Origin: CAYWNK01 sp047639615
Lineage (GTDB): Bacteria; Planctomycetota; UBA1135; GCA-002686595
Length of the DNA stretch: 27,136 bases
Assembly: GCA_047639615.1 (NCBI GenBank)
Contig: JBLIOL010000026.1
Span: 1 to 27,136, forward strand
Direction: 5' to 3'
Shown here: in pieces, positions 15,667-23,959 of the stretch
Layout: each line of letters opens with the position of its first letter
Numbering within the stretch: the stretch's first letter is position 1
Made by a program: the position numbers and the translations under genes
Notes under the pieces: generated by a model
What the model was told of the DNA's origin: nothing
What the model saw: only the letters and a program-made list of their open reading frames with translations
Databases searched by the model: none

Positions 15667-16483
15667 GCGCTGCTTCGAACTCATCCTCTTGATCAGCACC
15701 CTATGTGGTGCATGCGCCTCGGTGCCGGCGGCGAGCGAGCTCTTGGTTGAGCAGCATGACACGCAGGACCCCCTATCGGAAGCGCTGGCGGAGCAGGATG
15801 CGGTGGCGCGGCAGTGTTTGGCTTTGGCCGAGTCGGCGCCCGGGGGGCTCGGGCAGCAGCGTGCAGCAGCGCGCGCCTTGGTCTTGGCTGCCGACCTACG
15901 ACTTGTGGCCTATCAACTCAGGCGCGTCGAGCTCGAGGACCTGTCGGTTGATGAGCTGGTGGAGTTGGACAACGCCGCGGACAGTGCGGTGAAGCTGGTG
16001 GTCTTGGGCCTTTGTCGAGCGGGCCTAGAGCATGGCGAAGCCGCCCTAGAGCTAGCGCCTGGGGAGGCTGAGGCAGCCTGTTGGGCGGCGCTCAATCTCT
16101 GCATGGTAGCTTGGTCGGAAGGACCGACGCGGGCGGTGCTGAATGGCCGTGGGCCGGCCATCCAGAAGCTGACCCGAGTACTTGTGCGCGATCACCCCGA
16201 GGTTCTGGGTGCTTCACCGTTGCGTATGCGTGGGCGCTTCTTGGATCGCGCGCCTTGGCCGCTTCGCGACCGCGACCAAGCAGTCGTGCACTTAGCGGAG
16301 GCGGTGCGTTTGGCGCCCACGCCACTCAACTGGCAGTTCCTTGGGGATGCCAAGTGGAGTTCAGGCGATCGCGCTGGGGCTCAGGTCGCCTGGCGTGCCG
16401 GCGCCCTGGCCGACGGTGGCTCTGTTTGGCGCCGAGCTCTCAATCAAGCTCGGCTCGACGCCCTGCAAAGGGCGCAAGACTGA
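15665..16483 (+). CDS. TPR/TatT-like putative lipoprotein
   Basis: 272 residues from ATG 15665. The start region reads MRCFELILLISTLCGACAS, a short signal with candidate lipobox cysteines; an upstream TTG (15644) would add seven residues. The rest is helical. It contains EHGEAALELAPGEAEA, ACWAALNLCMVAW, then QAVVHLAEAVRLAP and LGDAKWSSGDRAGAQVAW, the pattern of the TatT family of TPR-like lipoproteins found with TRAP transporters. No TRAP genes are adjacent. The start codon overlaps that of the divergent MMPL exporter in CATG. The stop overlaps the next start (TGATG), so the next gene is coupled. The TatT assignment is by overall pattern and moderate. Confidence 0.76.
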   Translation: MRCFELILLISTLCGACASVPAASELLVEQHDTQDPLSEALAEQDAVARQCLALAESAPGGLGQQRAAARALVLAADLRLVAYQLRRVELEDLSVDELVELDNAADSAVKLVVLGLCRAGLEHGEAALELAPGEAEAACWAALNLCMVAWSEGPTRAVLNGRGPAIQKLTRVLVRDHPEVLGASPLRMRGRFLDRAPWPLRDRDQAVVHLAEAVRLAPTPLNWQFLGDAKWSSGDRAGAQVAWRAGALADGGSVWRRALNQARLDALQRAQD

Positions 16484-16962
16484 TGGACCAATCGCACGCG
16501 GACAACACGCAGCTGATCGAGAGCTTGTATGAACACTTCGCAGCCGGGCGTGGAGAGCAGATGGCGGCACTCTATCACCCAGATGCGCGCTTTCGGGATC
16601 CTGTCTTTCAGGAGCTTCTAGGTCCACGCGCAGGCCACATGTGGCGCATGCTCACGGGCCGCGCCAAGGGTCTCGTGATCACGGCTTCAGGGATTCAGGC
16701 CGATGCCGCCAGTGGGCAAGCCCACTGGGCAGCGCGCTACACTTTTTCCACCGGCCGGCCTGTGCACAATCGCATCGACGCGCGCTTCCGGTTCGAGGAC
16801 GGCTTGATCATCGAGCATGTGGATAGCTTCAGTCTCTGGCTCTGGAGTCGCATGGCTCTTGGACTACCCGGGACCCTGCTGGGCTGGTCGCCGCTGATGC
16901 GCCGCAAGATTCAGCGCCAGGCCATGCAGGGTCTGGAACGCTGGGAAGCGAAATACGCCTAA
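16483..16962 (+). CDS. SnoaL-like (NTF2-fold) protein
   Basis: 159 residues from ATG 16483, chosen because it overlaps the previous stop by one base and begins the domain exactly. It shows IESLYEHFAAGRGEQMAALY, then HPDARFRDPVF, the opening of the NTF2-like/SnoaL domain. The closing strands are FRFEDGLIIEHVDSFSLWLW. Proteins of this kind bind or convert small hydrophobic molecules, or have no known activity. An unusual C-terminal hydrophobic and basic tail follows (about residues 115-159, RMALGLPGTLLGWSPLMRRK). The stop codon is immediately followed by the long inverted repeat that begins at 16963. Coupled to the TatT-like gene. Function unknown. Confidence 0.86.
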   Translation: MDQSHADNTQLIESLYEHFAAGRGEQMAALYHPDARFRDPVFQELLGPRAGHMWRMLTGRAKGLVITASGIQADAASGQAHWAARYTFSTGRPVHNRIDARFRFEDGLIIEHVDSFSLWLWSRMALGLPGTLLGWSPLMRRKIQRQAMQGLERWEAKYA

Positions 16963-17015
16963 CAGGCCGCTTGAAAAACAGCGACAAGCCGCTGTTTTTT
17001 AAGCGGCCTGCTAAG
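16960..17015 (+). repeat. long inverted repeat at the SnoaL-like stop codon (copy 1 of a dispersed repeat)
   Basis: CAGGCCGCTTGAAAAACAGCG (16963-16983) is matched by its reverse complement at 16990-17010 with one mismatch, around a 6-base loop. The stop TAA (16960-16962) abuts the repeat. The 35 bases at 16981-17015 recur at 25221-25255 with three differences. It could act as a bidirectional terminator since a T-run lies within the arm, and the arm resembles ends of some insertion sequences. Confidence 0.85.
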
Positions 17016-17221
17016 GCCCCAGTAGGGTGCTTTTCCCGGCGATTGGAAGGTGCTTGGGGGGGGGCCCGAGGGACCCCGAAAGATTTTCCGGGTGGGGGAC
17101 GATATGGGGTTCGTAACACCTCCCCGCTGTCCACCCCGTGAACGGCGGTTGTGGCTACGCTGCCTGTGCTCTTTTCCCGTGACGCACTAGGTCGCGAGCA
17201 CTCCGAACCTGCCCCTGCACC

Positions 17222-20200
17222 ATGATCCGCATCCTCTCCGGCGCCGTTCGCGCGGCCGCTTGCCTTACCCTCGTCTTGTCCGCCAGCGCCCAAGAGGGCG
17301 GCGATAGCGCGCGCTTCGGCGCACTGGCTCCGCGCTCGATCGGCCCCGCTGGCATGAGCGGTCGTATCACGGCCTTGCATGGCTTGGCGGACAACCCCGA
17401 GACCTTCTACGCCGGCACCGCCACCGGCGGCCTGTATCGCACGCGCGATGGGGGGCTGACGTTCGATTCGCTCTTCGATGAGCAGCCGGTGTCGAGCATC
17501 GGCGCGGTCGCCGTGCACCCTTCGAACCCGGACCTGATCTGGGTCGGGACCGGCGAGGGAAACCCGCGCAACTCCTCCTCCGTGGGTGACGGCGTCTACC
17601 GCTCCTTCGATGGCGGCAAGACCTGGAAGCACGTGGGCCTAGGCAATACGGAGAAGATCCATCGCTTACTGCTCGACCCGGACGATCAGGACGTGGCCTA
17701 TGTGGCCGCGCTCGGCACGACTTGGGGCGAGAACGAAGAGCGTGGTGTGTTCCGCACGCAAGATGGCGGCAAGACTTGGGAGTCGGTGCTGTATGTGGAC
17801 GAACGCACCGGTTGCGGCGACATGGTCATGGACCCGTCGAACCCCAAGAAGATCGTGGCCGCCATGTGGGAGCATCGGCGCTGGCCTTGGTTCTTCCGTT
17901 CGGGCGGACCTGGTTCGGGTCTGTACGTGACCCTCGACGGTGGCAACACCTGGACCGAGCGCACTTCCGAAGACGGCATGCCTGCCGGCGACTTGGGTCG
18001 CATGGGCCTGGCCATTGCACCCAGCAACCCGGACGTGATCTACGCCCTAGTGGAAGCCGAGGACTACTCCATGCTGCGCTCCGACGACGGCGGCAAGAGC
18101 TTCAATGTGGTCGAGAAGCAAACCAGCGCTGGCGGCCGGCCGTTCTACTTCGCTGAGATCTACGTGGATCCCGCGGACGAGGATCGCATCTATAGCCTGG
18201 CCACGGTTTTGAGCATTAGTGAAGACGGCGGAGCGAGCTTCCAAACCCTCGCCGGTTGGGTCGTACACCCGGATCATCACGCTTTCTGGATCAATCCGAA
18301 CGATCCCACCCATGTGATCGACGGCAACGATGGTGGCATCGCTATCTCGCGCAACCGTGGCGAGACCTGGCGCTTCGTGCGCAATCTGCCCTTGGCTCAG
18401 TACTACCACACAGCGGTAGACATGGACGTGCCCTTCCACGTGTACGGAGGCATGCAGGACAACGGTTCCTGGCGTGGCCCGAACACGGTCTGGGAGAACG
18501 GCGGCATCCGTAACCACCACTGGGACGAGGTGGGCTTCGGTGACGGATTCGCGACCATTCCCCTGCCCGGCACGAGCATGCGCGGCTACGCAATGAGCCA
18601 GGGCGGCGAGCTCATGCGCTGGAACAACGAGACCGGCGAGCGCAAGTCGATCAAGCCTGGCGCACCGGAAGGCACCGAGTTGCGCTTCAGCTGGAACGCT
18701 GGCCTATCCCTCAACCCCTTCGATGCCAACGGCGTGTTCTACGGCAGCCAGCTGGTGCATTACTCGAGCGACCTGGGCAACACCTGGAAGGTGATCAGCC
18801 CGGACCTGACCTCCGACAACCCGGAGTGGCAGAAGCAGTTCGAGTCGGGCGGCCTGACGCCCGATGTAACCGCCGCTGAGAACTACTGCACGATCATTGC
18901 GATCGCAGCCAGCACCGTTGCCGAAGGCCGCCTCTGGGTCGGTACCGACGACGGCCGCGTGTGGACAACCGCGGACGGTGGCGCGAACTGGAGCAGTCTT
19001 GAGGGGCAGCTCTCAGAGGTGCCGCGCAACACCTGGGTCTCCCATGTGGAGTCCGGCAAGCACGATGCGAACACGGCCTACGTGGTGCTCGACGATCACC
19101 GCCGCGCCAACCGCGAGACCTATCTCTTCCGCACCATGGACGGCGGCGCGAGCTTCCAACGTATCTCGACGGAAGGCGTCTACGGTCACGCGCATGTGGT
19201 CGAGGAGGATCCCGTGGATCCGGAGTTGCTGTACCTGGGTACGGAGCACGGCCTGTGGATCACCCGCGACGCAGGTGCGAACTGGTTCCAGCTCGATGAA
19301 TTCCCCACCGTACCCGTGCGCGCCCTGATCGTGCACCCGCGCGATCACGATCTGGTCATCGGCACCTATGGGCGTGCGACTTGGATCCTGGACGATGTGC
19401 GCCCCCTGCGCAGCGTGGTCAGCGTCGAGGGCGAGGATGCGCCCAAGCTGCGCATCTCCAACGTTCCGGCGGCCTACCAGTATCGCGTCAAGCAAACCGG
19501 CAGTAGCCGCTTCCCGGCACACGGCGAATTCCGCGGCGAGTCGCGCTCGCGCGGCTCTTTGATCTCCTTCTTCGTAGAGGACTTTGAGGAGCGCCCGGAG
19601 GAGGCCACGATCACCGTGGAGACCACCGAAGGCGAGGCCCTTCTGCGCTGGGACACCAAGGTCGAGACCGGTCTCAACCGTTTGGTATGGCGCTTTGACC
19701 AACACGGCGTACGCGGCCGCGACGATCACGGCCCGACCCTCGAGCTACGCGGCGGACCCGAAGTTCTACCCGGTACCTATCGCATCAAGATCGCTCTGGG
19801 CGAGCACGAGGCTAGCGCCGATGTGCAGGTGCTCGAAGATCCGCGCGGGGCACCTTCGCGTGAGGACCGCCTCGCCAAGGCGGCGCTCATGGGCGAGATC
19901 GCAGGCCTGCGCGGGAGCTTCGAAGCGGCTATGGCTCGTGTCGCTCGCGTGCGCGGCGACTTGGCTGCCATCAGTACCCTAGCCGAGCGCGCCAAGGATC
20001 CCGAGGCGGACGAGGATGCCGATCACCCCCACAAGGAGTTGGTGGACGCAATCGAGGCTGCCACCAAGCAGCTAGACGAGGTTGCCGCACGCTTCGAGCA
20101 CCCCGCGGACGCCAAAGGCATCCAACCCGACGATACCGTGGGCAGTAAAATCGGCACGCCGAGTTGGCACGCCGGTTCCTCCTGGGACGTTCCCACCGAA

Positions 20201-20359
20201 GCCAACCGCAAGGCAGTCGCGGTGGCCGAGCAGGCCCTCAGCGAGGCCCTTACCGAGCTCAACGCAGTCTTGCAGGAAGAGGTCGGCGCCGTGCGCAGCG
20301 CCTTCGCAAGCTCAGGCCTCGGCCTGCTGACGGAAGACGGTGCGCTAGGGATCGACTGA
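17222..20359 (+). CDS. secreted BNR/Asp-box beta-propeller protein (VPS10/sortilin-like)
   Basis: 1045 residues with a signal peptide (about 1-23, ending SASAQ). The first 720 residues or so are a double beta-propeller made from Asp-box repeats of the form S/T-x-D-G-G-x-T-W: TRDGGLTF, SFDGGKTW, TQDGGKTW, TLDGGNTW, SDDGGKSF, SEDGGASF, SRNRGETW, TADGGANW, TMDGGASF and TRDAGANW. This is the architecture annotated as 'glycosyl hydrolase, BNR repeat' or VPS10-like in many environmental bacteria. No sialidase catalytic set is evident, so enzymatic activity should not be assumed. After the propeller come a beta-sandwich (about 760-870) and an alpha-helical C-terminal domain (about 870-1045). Likely periplasmic or secreted. 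Monocistronic by position. Family firm, function open. Confidence 0.92.
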   Translation: MIRILSGAVRAAACLTLVLSASAQEGGDSARFGALAPRSIGPAGMSGRITALHGLADNPETFYAGTATGGLYRTRDGGLTFDSLFDEQPVSSIGAVAVHPSNPDLIWVGTGEGNPRNSSSVGDGVYRSFDGGKTWKHVGLGNTEKIHRLLLDPDDQDVAYVAALGTTWGENEERGVFRTQDGGKTWESVLYVDERTGCGDMVMDPSNPKKIVAAMWEHRRWPWFFRSGGPGSGLYVTLDGGNTWTERTSEDGMPAGDLGRMGLAIAPSNPDVIYALVEAEDYSMLRSDDGGKSFNVVEKQTSAGGRPFYFAEIYVDPADEDRIYSLATVLSISEDGGASFQTLAGWVVHPDHHAFWINPNDPTHVIDGNDGGIAISRNRGETWRFVRNLPLAQYYHTAVDMDVPFHVYGGMQDNGSWRGPNTVWENGGIRNHHWDEVGFGDGFATIPLPGTSMRGYAMSQGGELMRWNNETGERKSIKPGAPEGTELRFSWNAGLSLNPFDANGVFYGSQLVHYSSDLGNTWKVISPDLTSDNPEWQKQFESGGLTPDVTAAENYCTIIAIAASTVAEGRLWVGTDDGRVWTTADGGANWSSLEGQLSEVPRNTWVSHVESGKHDANTAYVVLDDHRRANRETYLFRTMDGGASFQRISTEGVYGHAHVVEEDPVDPELLYLGTEHGLWITRDAGANWFQLDEFPTVPVRALIVHPRDHDLVIGTYGRATWILDDVRPLRSVVSVEGEDAPKLRISNVPAAYQYRVKQTGSSRFPAHGEFRGESRSRGSLISFFVEDFEERPEEATITVETTEGEALLRWDTKVETGLNRLVWRFDQHGVRGRDDHGPTLELRGGPEVLPGTYRIKIALGEHEASADVQVLEDPRGAPSREDRLAKAALMGEIAGLRGSFEAAMARVARVRGDLAAISTLAERAKDPEADEDADHPHKELVDAIEAATKQLDEVAARFEHPADAKGIQPDDTVGSKIGTPSWHAGSSWDVPTEANRKAVAVAEQALSEALTELNAVLQEEVGAVRSAFASSGLGLLTEDGALGID

Positions 20360-20578
20360 TTCGGGAAGGGGCGAAGCCTCGACGACTTCCATGGGCATGC
20401 TCAGGTCGCCGCTGCGTAACAGTAGGCGGTTTGTTGGATCGAAGATGCGACCAGCTTTGTTCACACAGGGGCGAGGGCTTACGGGTAGGCCCTCGCTCGA
20501 GTCAGTGAAGCCTGTAGCTACTTTTCGGTTCGTTCGCGCTACGAGCCTTTCGTATGAAGATCGCCCTACAGCGAACTG
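20345..20578 (-). other. minus-strand open frame of 77 codons that may be a gene remnant or repeat
   Basis: Between stops, the minus strand translates without interruption to a TAG at 20345. Segments read SSYERLVARTNRKVATG, FTDSSEGLPVSP, RPCVNKAGRIFDPTNRLLL and RSGDLSMPMEVVEASP. The stretch has balanced composition and low-alanine coding-like content, unlike the Ala/Arg-rich shadow frames elsewhere here. There is no ATG start for most of it, and it overlaps the end of the preceding gene and the start of the GNAT fragment. It could be the tail of a broken gene, a dispersed repeat that happens to be open, or chance. Confidence 0.25.
20471..20496 (+). other. hairpin in the gap before the GNAT fragment
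   Basis: GCGAGGGC (20471-20478) pairs perfectly with GCCCTCGC (20489-20496) around a 10-base loop. No T-run follows directly, so it is not a typical intrinsic terminator. It may belong to a structured RNA or to the repeat-like sequence spanning 20345-20578. The rest of the 20360-20553 gap shows nothing else clear. Confidence 0.45.
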
Positions 20579-21021
20579 TCAGGCTTGGAGGGGATCAGGA
20601 TCGCCCAGCAATCTACGCGCTTCGCCATGCCGTGTACGCGACCGAGCTGGGCCAGCATCCTGGGAACCAGGAAGCTCGCCTGAGCGACACACTGGATGAG
20701 TTCAACCAGTATGTGGTCTTCACGGTCGGTGAGGAGCTTGCTGGATTCGTGAGTATCACGCCCCCCGGGCAGCTCTCCTACTCGGTTGACAAGTACATCG
20801 AGCGGAGTGATTTGCCCTTCGTGTGTGATGACGGGCTCTACGAGGTTCGCATTTTGACCGCCGCCGCGTTGATCGCGCGTTGTCGTGAACAGGACATCTT
20901 CCTGCGCGACGTGTCCTCCATGGGCGCAGCCCTTGGCGCGGGTACTTTCCGTGTTGCCGTCAAGGACGCCGCGTCCAATGTCCGAGTGCTCTCGGTCTTG
21001 CGCGACGTCCTCGGCGGGTGA
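20554..21021 (+). pseudogene. collapsed GNAT-aminotransferase fusion (internal deletion)
   Basis: 155 residues in one frame but made of two unrelated ends. Residues 1 to about 102 are the N-terminal part of a GNAT acyltransferase: IYALRHAVYATELGQHPGN, DEFNQYVVFTVG, ELAGFVSITPPG, ending at the core strand LYEVRILT. The acetyl-CoA binding loop that should follow is absent. Residues from about 112 to 155 instead read as the very C-terminus of a HisC-like class I/II aminotransferase: DIFLRDVSSMGAALG, FRVAVKDAASNVRVLSVLRD. The whole PLP domain with its lysine is missing. I infer that an ancestral GNAT-aminotransferase fusion lost several hundred codons in frame. Neither half can be active. It might still be translated. 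It ends 3 bases before the convergent S9 peptidase stop. The M29-like gene 3 kb downstream may once have been its neighbour. Confidence 0.68.
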
Positions 21022-21024
21022 AGC

Positions 21025-23871
21025 TCAGTCGTCCTTCTCGAGGGCCTTTTTCTGGTCGAGCCACGGGACTCCCTTCGTGATCCAGTCGTCGGCCGGGACG
21101 TCCTTCAGGTGGTGCTCGAACCAGTCGAAGACGCGGTGGTGGTAGTCGATCTGGTTGGGCTTCTGGCGTAGGCCGTGGTTCTCGCCCGGGTAGACGAGCA
21201 TCACGAGCGGGCTCTGGGCCAGGCGCGCAGCGTTGTAGAACTCGACGCCCTGGTGCCAATCCACGGCGCCGTCCTTGTCGCCGAAGGTCATCAAGAGGGG
21301 GGTCTTTAGGTCGTCGACGCTGAAGATGGGCGAGTTCTTGATGTAGGTGTCGACGTCATCCCAAAAGGGGCGGTCCATGCGGCCTTGACTCTCGTGGAAG
21401 ATGTAGGCATCGGTCTGGCCACTGTTCCAATAGATGCTCATGGACATGCTCATCATGTTGGTCAGCGGCGCACCGGCTACGCCGGCGGCGAAGAGATCGG
21501 TTTGCGTGACGATGAAGGCCGTTTGGTAGGCACCCCAGGAGTGACCCATGAGGCCTACGCGTTTCTCATCCACCATGCCGCGCGAGAGTACTTCGCGCAC
21601 GGCGGGTACCACGCACTCCACGGCGGAGAGCCCGGGGTTCTGATCGCGGTAGATGATGTCGGGCTCGAACACGAAGTAGCCGGCGCCCGTGAAGACGGAG
21701 GCGTTGTAGGGGTGCGTCTCTGTGGGCGTGACGTAGCGGTGCAGGTTCTGCGAGCGTGCCTCGTAGATGTAGACCACCATGGGGTACTGCTTGCCTGCCT
21801 CGTAGCCAGCGGGGTAGTAGAGCGCGCCCTGCAGGTCCTTGCCGTTGGCGTTGACGTAGTCCACTAGTTCGGCGCGACCCCAGGTGTACTCGGACTGGAA
21901 GGGGTTCGTGTCGGAGGCGCGCTTGGAGTCATCGAGTTTGGGACCGCTGACGAAGAGGTCGGGCGAATCGTCGAAGCGCTCCTGAGTATGGACCAAGATG
22001 TCGGCGTTCTCCGCGCGTTCGAGGCGGCCGAGAGCTGCGTCGCCCCAGATGAGATGATCACAACCCGCAGCGCTTAGGTGCCCGTAGCCCGACTTCTTGG
22101 TTAGGTCGCCGTAGAGCGAGATGTAGCTACCGCGCTCGAGGTTGAGGTAGCGCTCGTCATCGCGGTCGGGCGCGACGGTTTCCAGGCGGTGCCTGACGTT
22201 GCCAGCCGTGCCGTGGGTCAGTTGCCGGGCGCCGCTGCCGTCCAATTGGAAGGACCAGATGTCGTAGCGGCTGTAGAGGTAGACCGCACTGCCGTCGTGA
22301 CTCCAGGAAGCGACGCCATAGGGCGGCTTCTGGGTGGTCAAGGTGCTTGTCTCGCGGTTGGTGAAGGGCACATCTACGGCGCTCGTGAGGTTTACGGTCA
22401 GCTGGGTCTCGAGATCCAAGGACCAGATGTGGTTGTCGCGTACGAAGAGCACGCGACGCGCAGTGGGGTCGCCGGTGTAGCGGTACTTGACCCGTTCGAG
22501 GACCTTCACGCGCGCGCCGGTGCTTACATCGACGCGGTAGAGGTCTTGCTGGGTGGCGCTGAAGCGCTGCTCTTCGAGGTAGGGGCTCATGTCGGATCCG
22601 AGGGCCCAGCGCGTGCCTTCGAGCATGCTCACTTCCAGGTCACCGTCCTCGAGTTGCACCAGGCGGGCGTCCTTCAGCCACAGGGCACAGAGCTTGTTCT
22701 CGGCTTCCTTGCGCGAGGCGCGCTTCTTCTGCAAGGGCACGATCTGCACATCCTTGACGTGCCAGACTTCCACGCCAGCGGGGTCCTCGTTGCGTTCGCC
22801 GAGGGACTGGGGCGCCTCCTTGTCCTTGTCAGTCTTGGCCTTGTCAGTCTTGGCCTCGTCGGACTCCTCTTCGTCGCTCTTGGCCGCTTCCTCTTCGACC
22901 TCCTCGCAGAGTTCGGCGGGCTTCTTGTCCCAGGGCTTCAAGCCAAAGAGCACAACCTTGCCGTTGTCGGACCAGCGCAGGCCGCCGTCGGTGGTGATGC
23001 GCTGCTCGCCGTCCTGGGTCTCATCCTCGAGGATGTCGTAGCGAGTGGTCTGTCCGTCACTGGCACGCACATCGCGCCAGGCGAGGACGACCTGGGTGGA
23101 GTCTTCCTCGTCTTCGAAGGCGCGCTCGCGCATGACGGCCAGCCCGTTGGAATCCTGCCGCCAGCTGAGCTGTGAGTAATCCGCTTGGGCCGAGTCGAGC
23201 ACACGCTGCGTGCCCATGACCGGGTCGTACACGGCGATGCTGTTACCGATCTGATCGGGTGCATCGATGGTGAGTGCGAGCAGGCTGCCCTCGTCGGACC
23301 AGGCGTAGGATCCAACGCGACCGATGTGACGATCGATGCCGGTGTCAAGGTCGCGGACGACCAGGTCGGCACCGTTCTCCTCGCCCTTGCGGCCGTAGCG
23401 GCGCATGGCCAGGTAGCGGCCGCTGTGATCGAATGCAAAGCCACTCACGCCCTCTACCTCGGAGCGTTCGTTGGTGGTCAGGTCGTAGAGCCCGAGAGCG
23501 TTCTCCGCCGGCTTCTTCTTCTCCTTGAGCTTGTCGAGTTGCGTCTCCGAGTAGCCGCGCGAGTAGGCCAGCCAACGCAGGTTGCGGGAGAAGGACGGAC
23601 GTGAGCCTTGCTCGAAGACCTCGGTGGCGTCACTAGCGATGGTGCGCAGGCGTAGCTCGCCGCTGCCGTCCCCGCGGCCGATGGAATAGGCCAGAAAGCG
23701 GCCGTCCGGCGAGAGCAGGTTCGAGCCGATGCGCTCCCACTGGACCCAGTCCTGGGCGGTGGTAGCGGCCGGTGCGGCGGGGACTTCGGGCTGGGCGGGG
23801 CTCTGGACGGGGAGCGAGAGCAGCAGGCTGGCGAGGGTGTAGAGCAAGGTGATCGGGAAGCTAGGTGCCAA
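21025..23871 (-). CDS. S9 prolyl-oligopeptidase-family serine peptidase (secreted)
   Basis: About 948 residues if started at TTG 23871, which gives a good signal peptide (SFPITLLYTLASLLLSL, ending SPAQ). The first in-frame ATG (23988) would place an unlikely hydrophilic head before it and overlap the divergent gene by 29 bases. An N-terminal beta-propeller (about 40-640) contains LSPDGRFLAYS and SWSHDGSAVYLYSRYD. The C-terminal alpha/beta hydrolase has Ser778 in MGHSWGAY, Asp867 in GDKDGAVDW and His899 in GENHGL, a complete catalytic triad. A lysine- and acid-rich linker (DEEESDEAKTDK) interrupts the propeller. Such enzymes cut small peptides after particular residues in the periplasm or outside. 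It is divergent from the M29-like gene, sharing an 88-base gap, and convergent with the GNAT fragment. Family and triad are firm; the start is uncertain. Confidence 0.92.
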   Translation of the reverse strand: MAPSFPITLLYTLASLLLSLPVQSPAQPEVPAAPAATTAQDWVQWERIGSNLLSPDGRFLAYSIGRGDGSGELRLRTIASDATEVFEQGSRPSFSRNLRWLAYSRGYSETQLDKLKEKKKPAENALGLYDLTTNERSEVEGVSGFAFDHSGRYLAMRRYGRKGEENGADLVVRDLDTGIDRHIGRVGSYAWSDEGSLLALTIDAPDQIGNSIAVYDPVMGTQRVLDSAQADYSQLSWRQDSNGLAVMRERAFEDEEDSTQVVLAWRDVRASDGQTTRYDILEDETQDGEQRITTDGGLRWSDNGKVVLFGLKPWDKKPAELCEEVEEEAAKSDEEESDEAKTDKAKTDKDKEAPQSLGERNEDPAGVEVWHVKDVQIVPLQKKRASRKEAENKLCALWLKDARLVQLEDGDLEVSMLEGTRWALGSDMSPYLEEQRFSATQQDLYRVDVSTGARVKVLERVKYRYTGDPTARRVLFVRDNHIWSLDLETQLTVNLTSAVDVPFTNRETSTLTTQKPPYGVASWSHDGSAVYLYSRYDIWSFQLDGSGARQLTHGTAGNVRHRLETVAPDRDDERYLNLERGSYISLYGDLTKKSGYGHLSAAGCDHLIWGDAALGRLERAENADILVHTQERFDDSPDLFVSGPKLDDSKRASDTNPFQSEYTWGRAELVDYVNANGKDLQGALYYPAGYEAGKQYPMVVYIYEARSQNLHRYVTPTETHPYNASVFTGAGYFVFEPDIIYRDQNPGLSAVECVVPAVREVLSRGMVDEKRVGLMGHSWGAYQTAFIVTQTDLFAAGVAGAPLTNMMSMSMSIYWNSGQTDAYIFHESQGRMDRPFWDDVDTYIKNSPIFSVDDLKTPLLMTFGDKDGAVDWHQGVEFYNAARLAQSPLVMLVYPGENHGLRQKPNQIDYHHRVFDWFEHHLKDVPADDWITKGVPWLDQKKALEKDD
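22825..22854 (-). repeat. tandem 15-bp duplication in the S9 peptidase linker
   Basis: CTTGTCAGTCTTGGC occurs twice in a row (plus-strand reading), in frame, encoding the AKTDKAKTDK part of the charged linker. Slippage in a disordered region is the simplest reading. Confidence 0.9.
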
Positions 23872-23959
23872 AGTGCGATGGGGGGGCCTTGAAGCTAGCT
23901 GAGTGTCCGCAAAGCGGGGGGCGTTCTGGCATGATCTCTCACGCCCGCAAGCGAACGCC

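Noticed and set aside
17056..17093. A G9 run followed by a hairpin (ACCCCGAAA / TTTCCGGGT, 17073-17093) in the gap before the BNR gene.
   Set aside because: The loop is only three bases, the stem has a mismatch and no T-run follows; I could not support a terminator or a named element.
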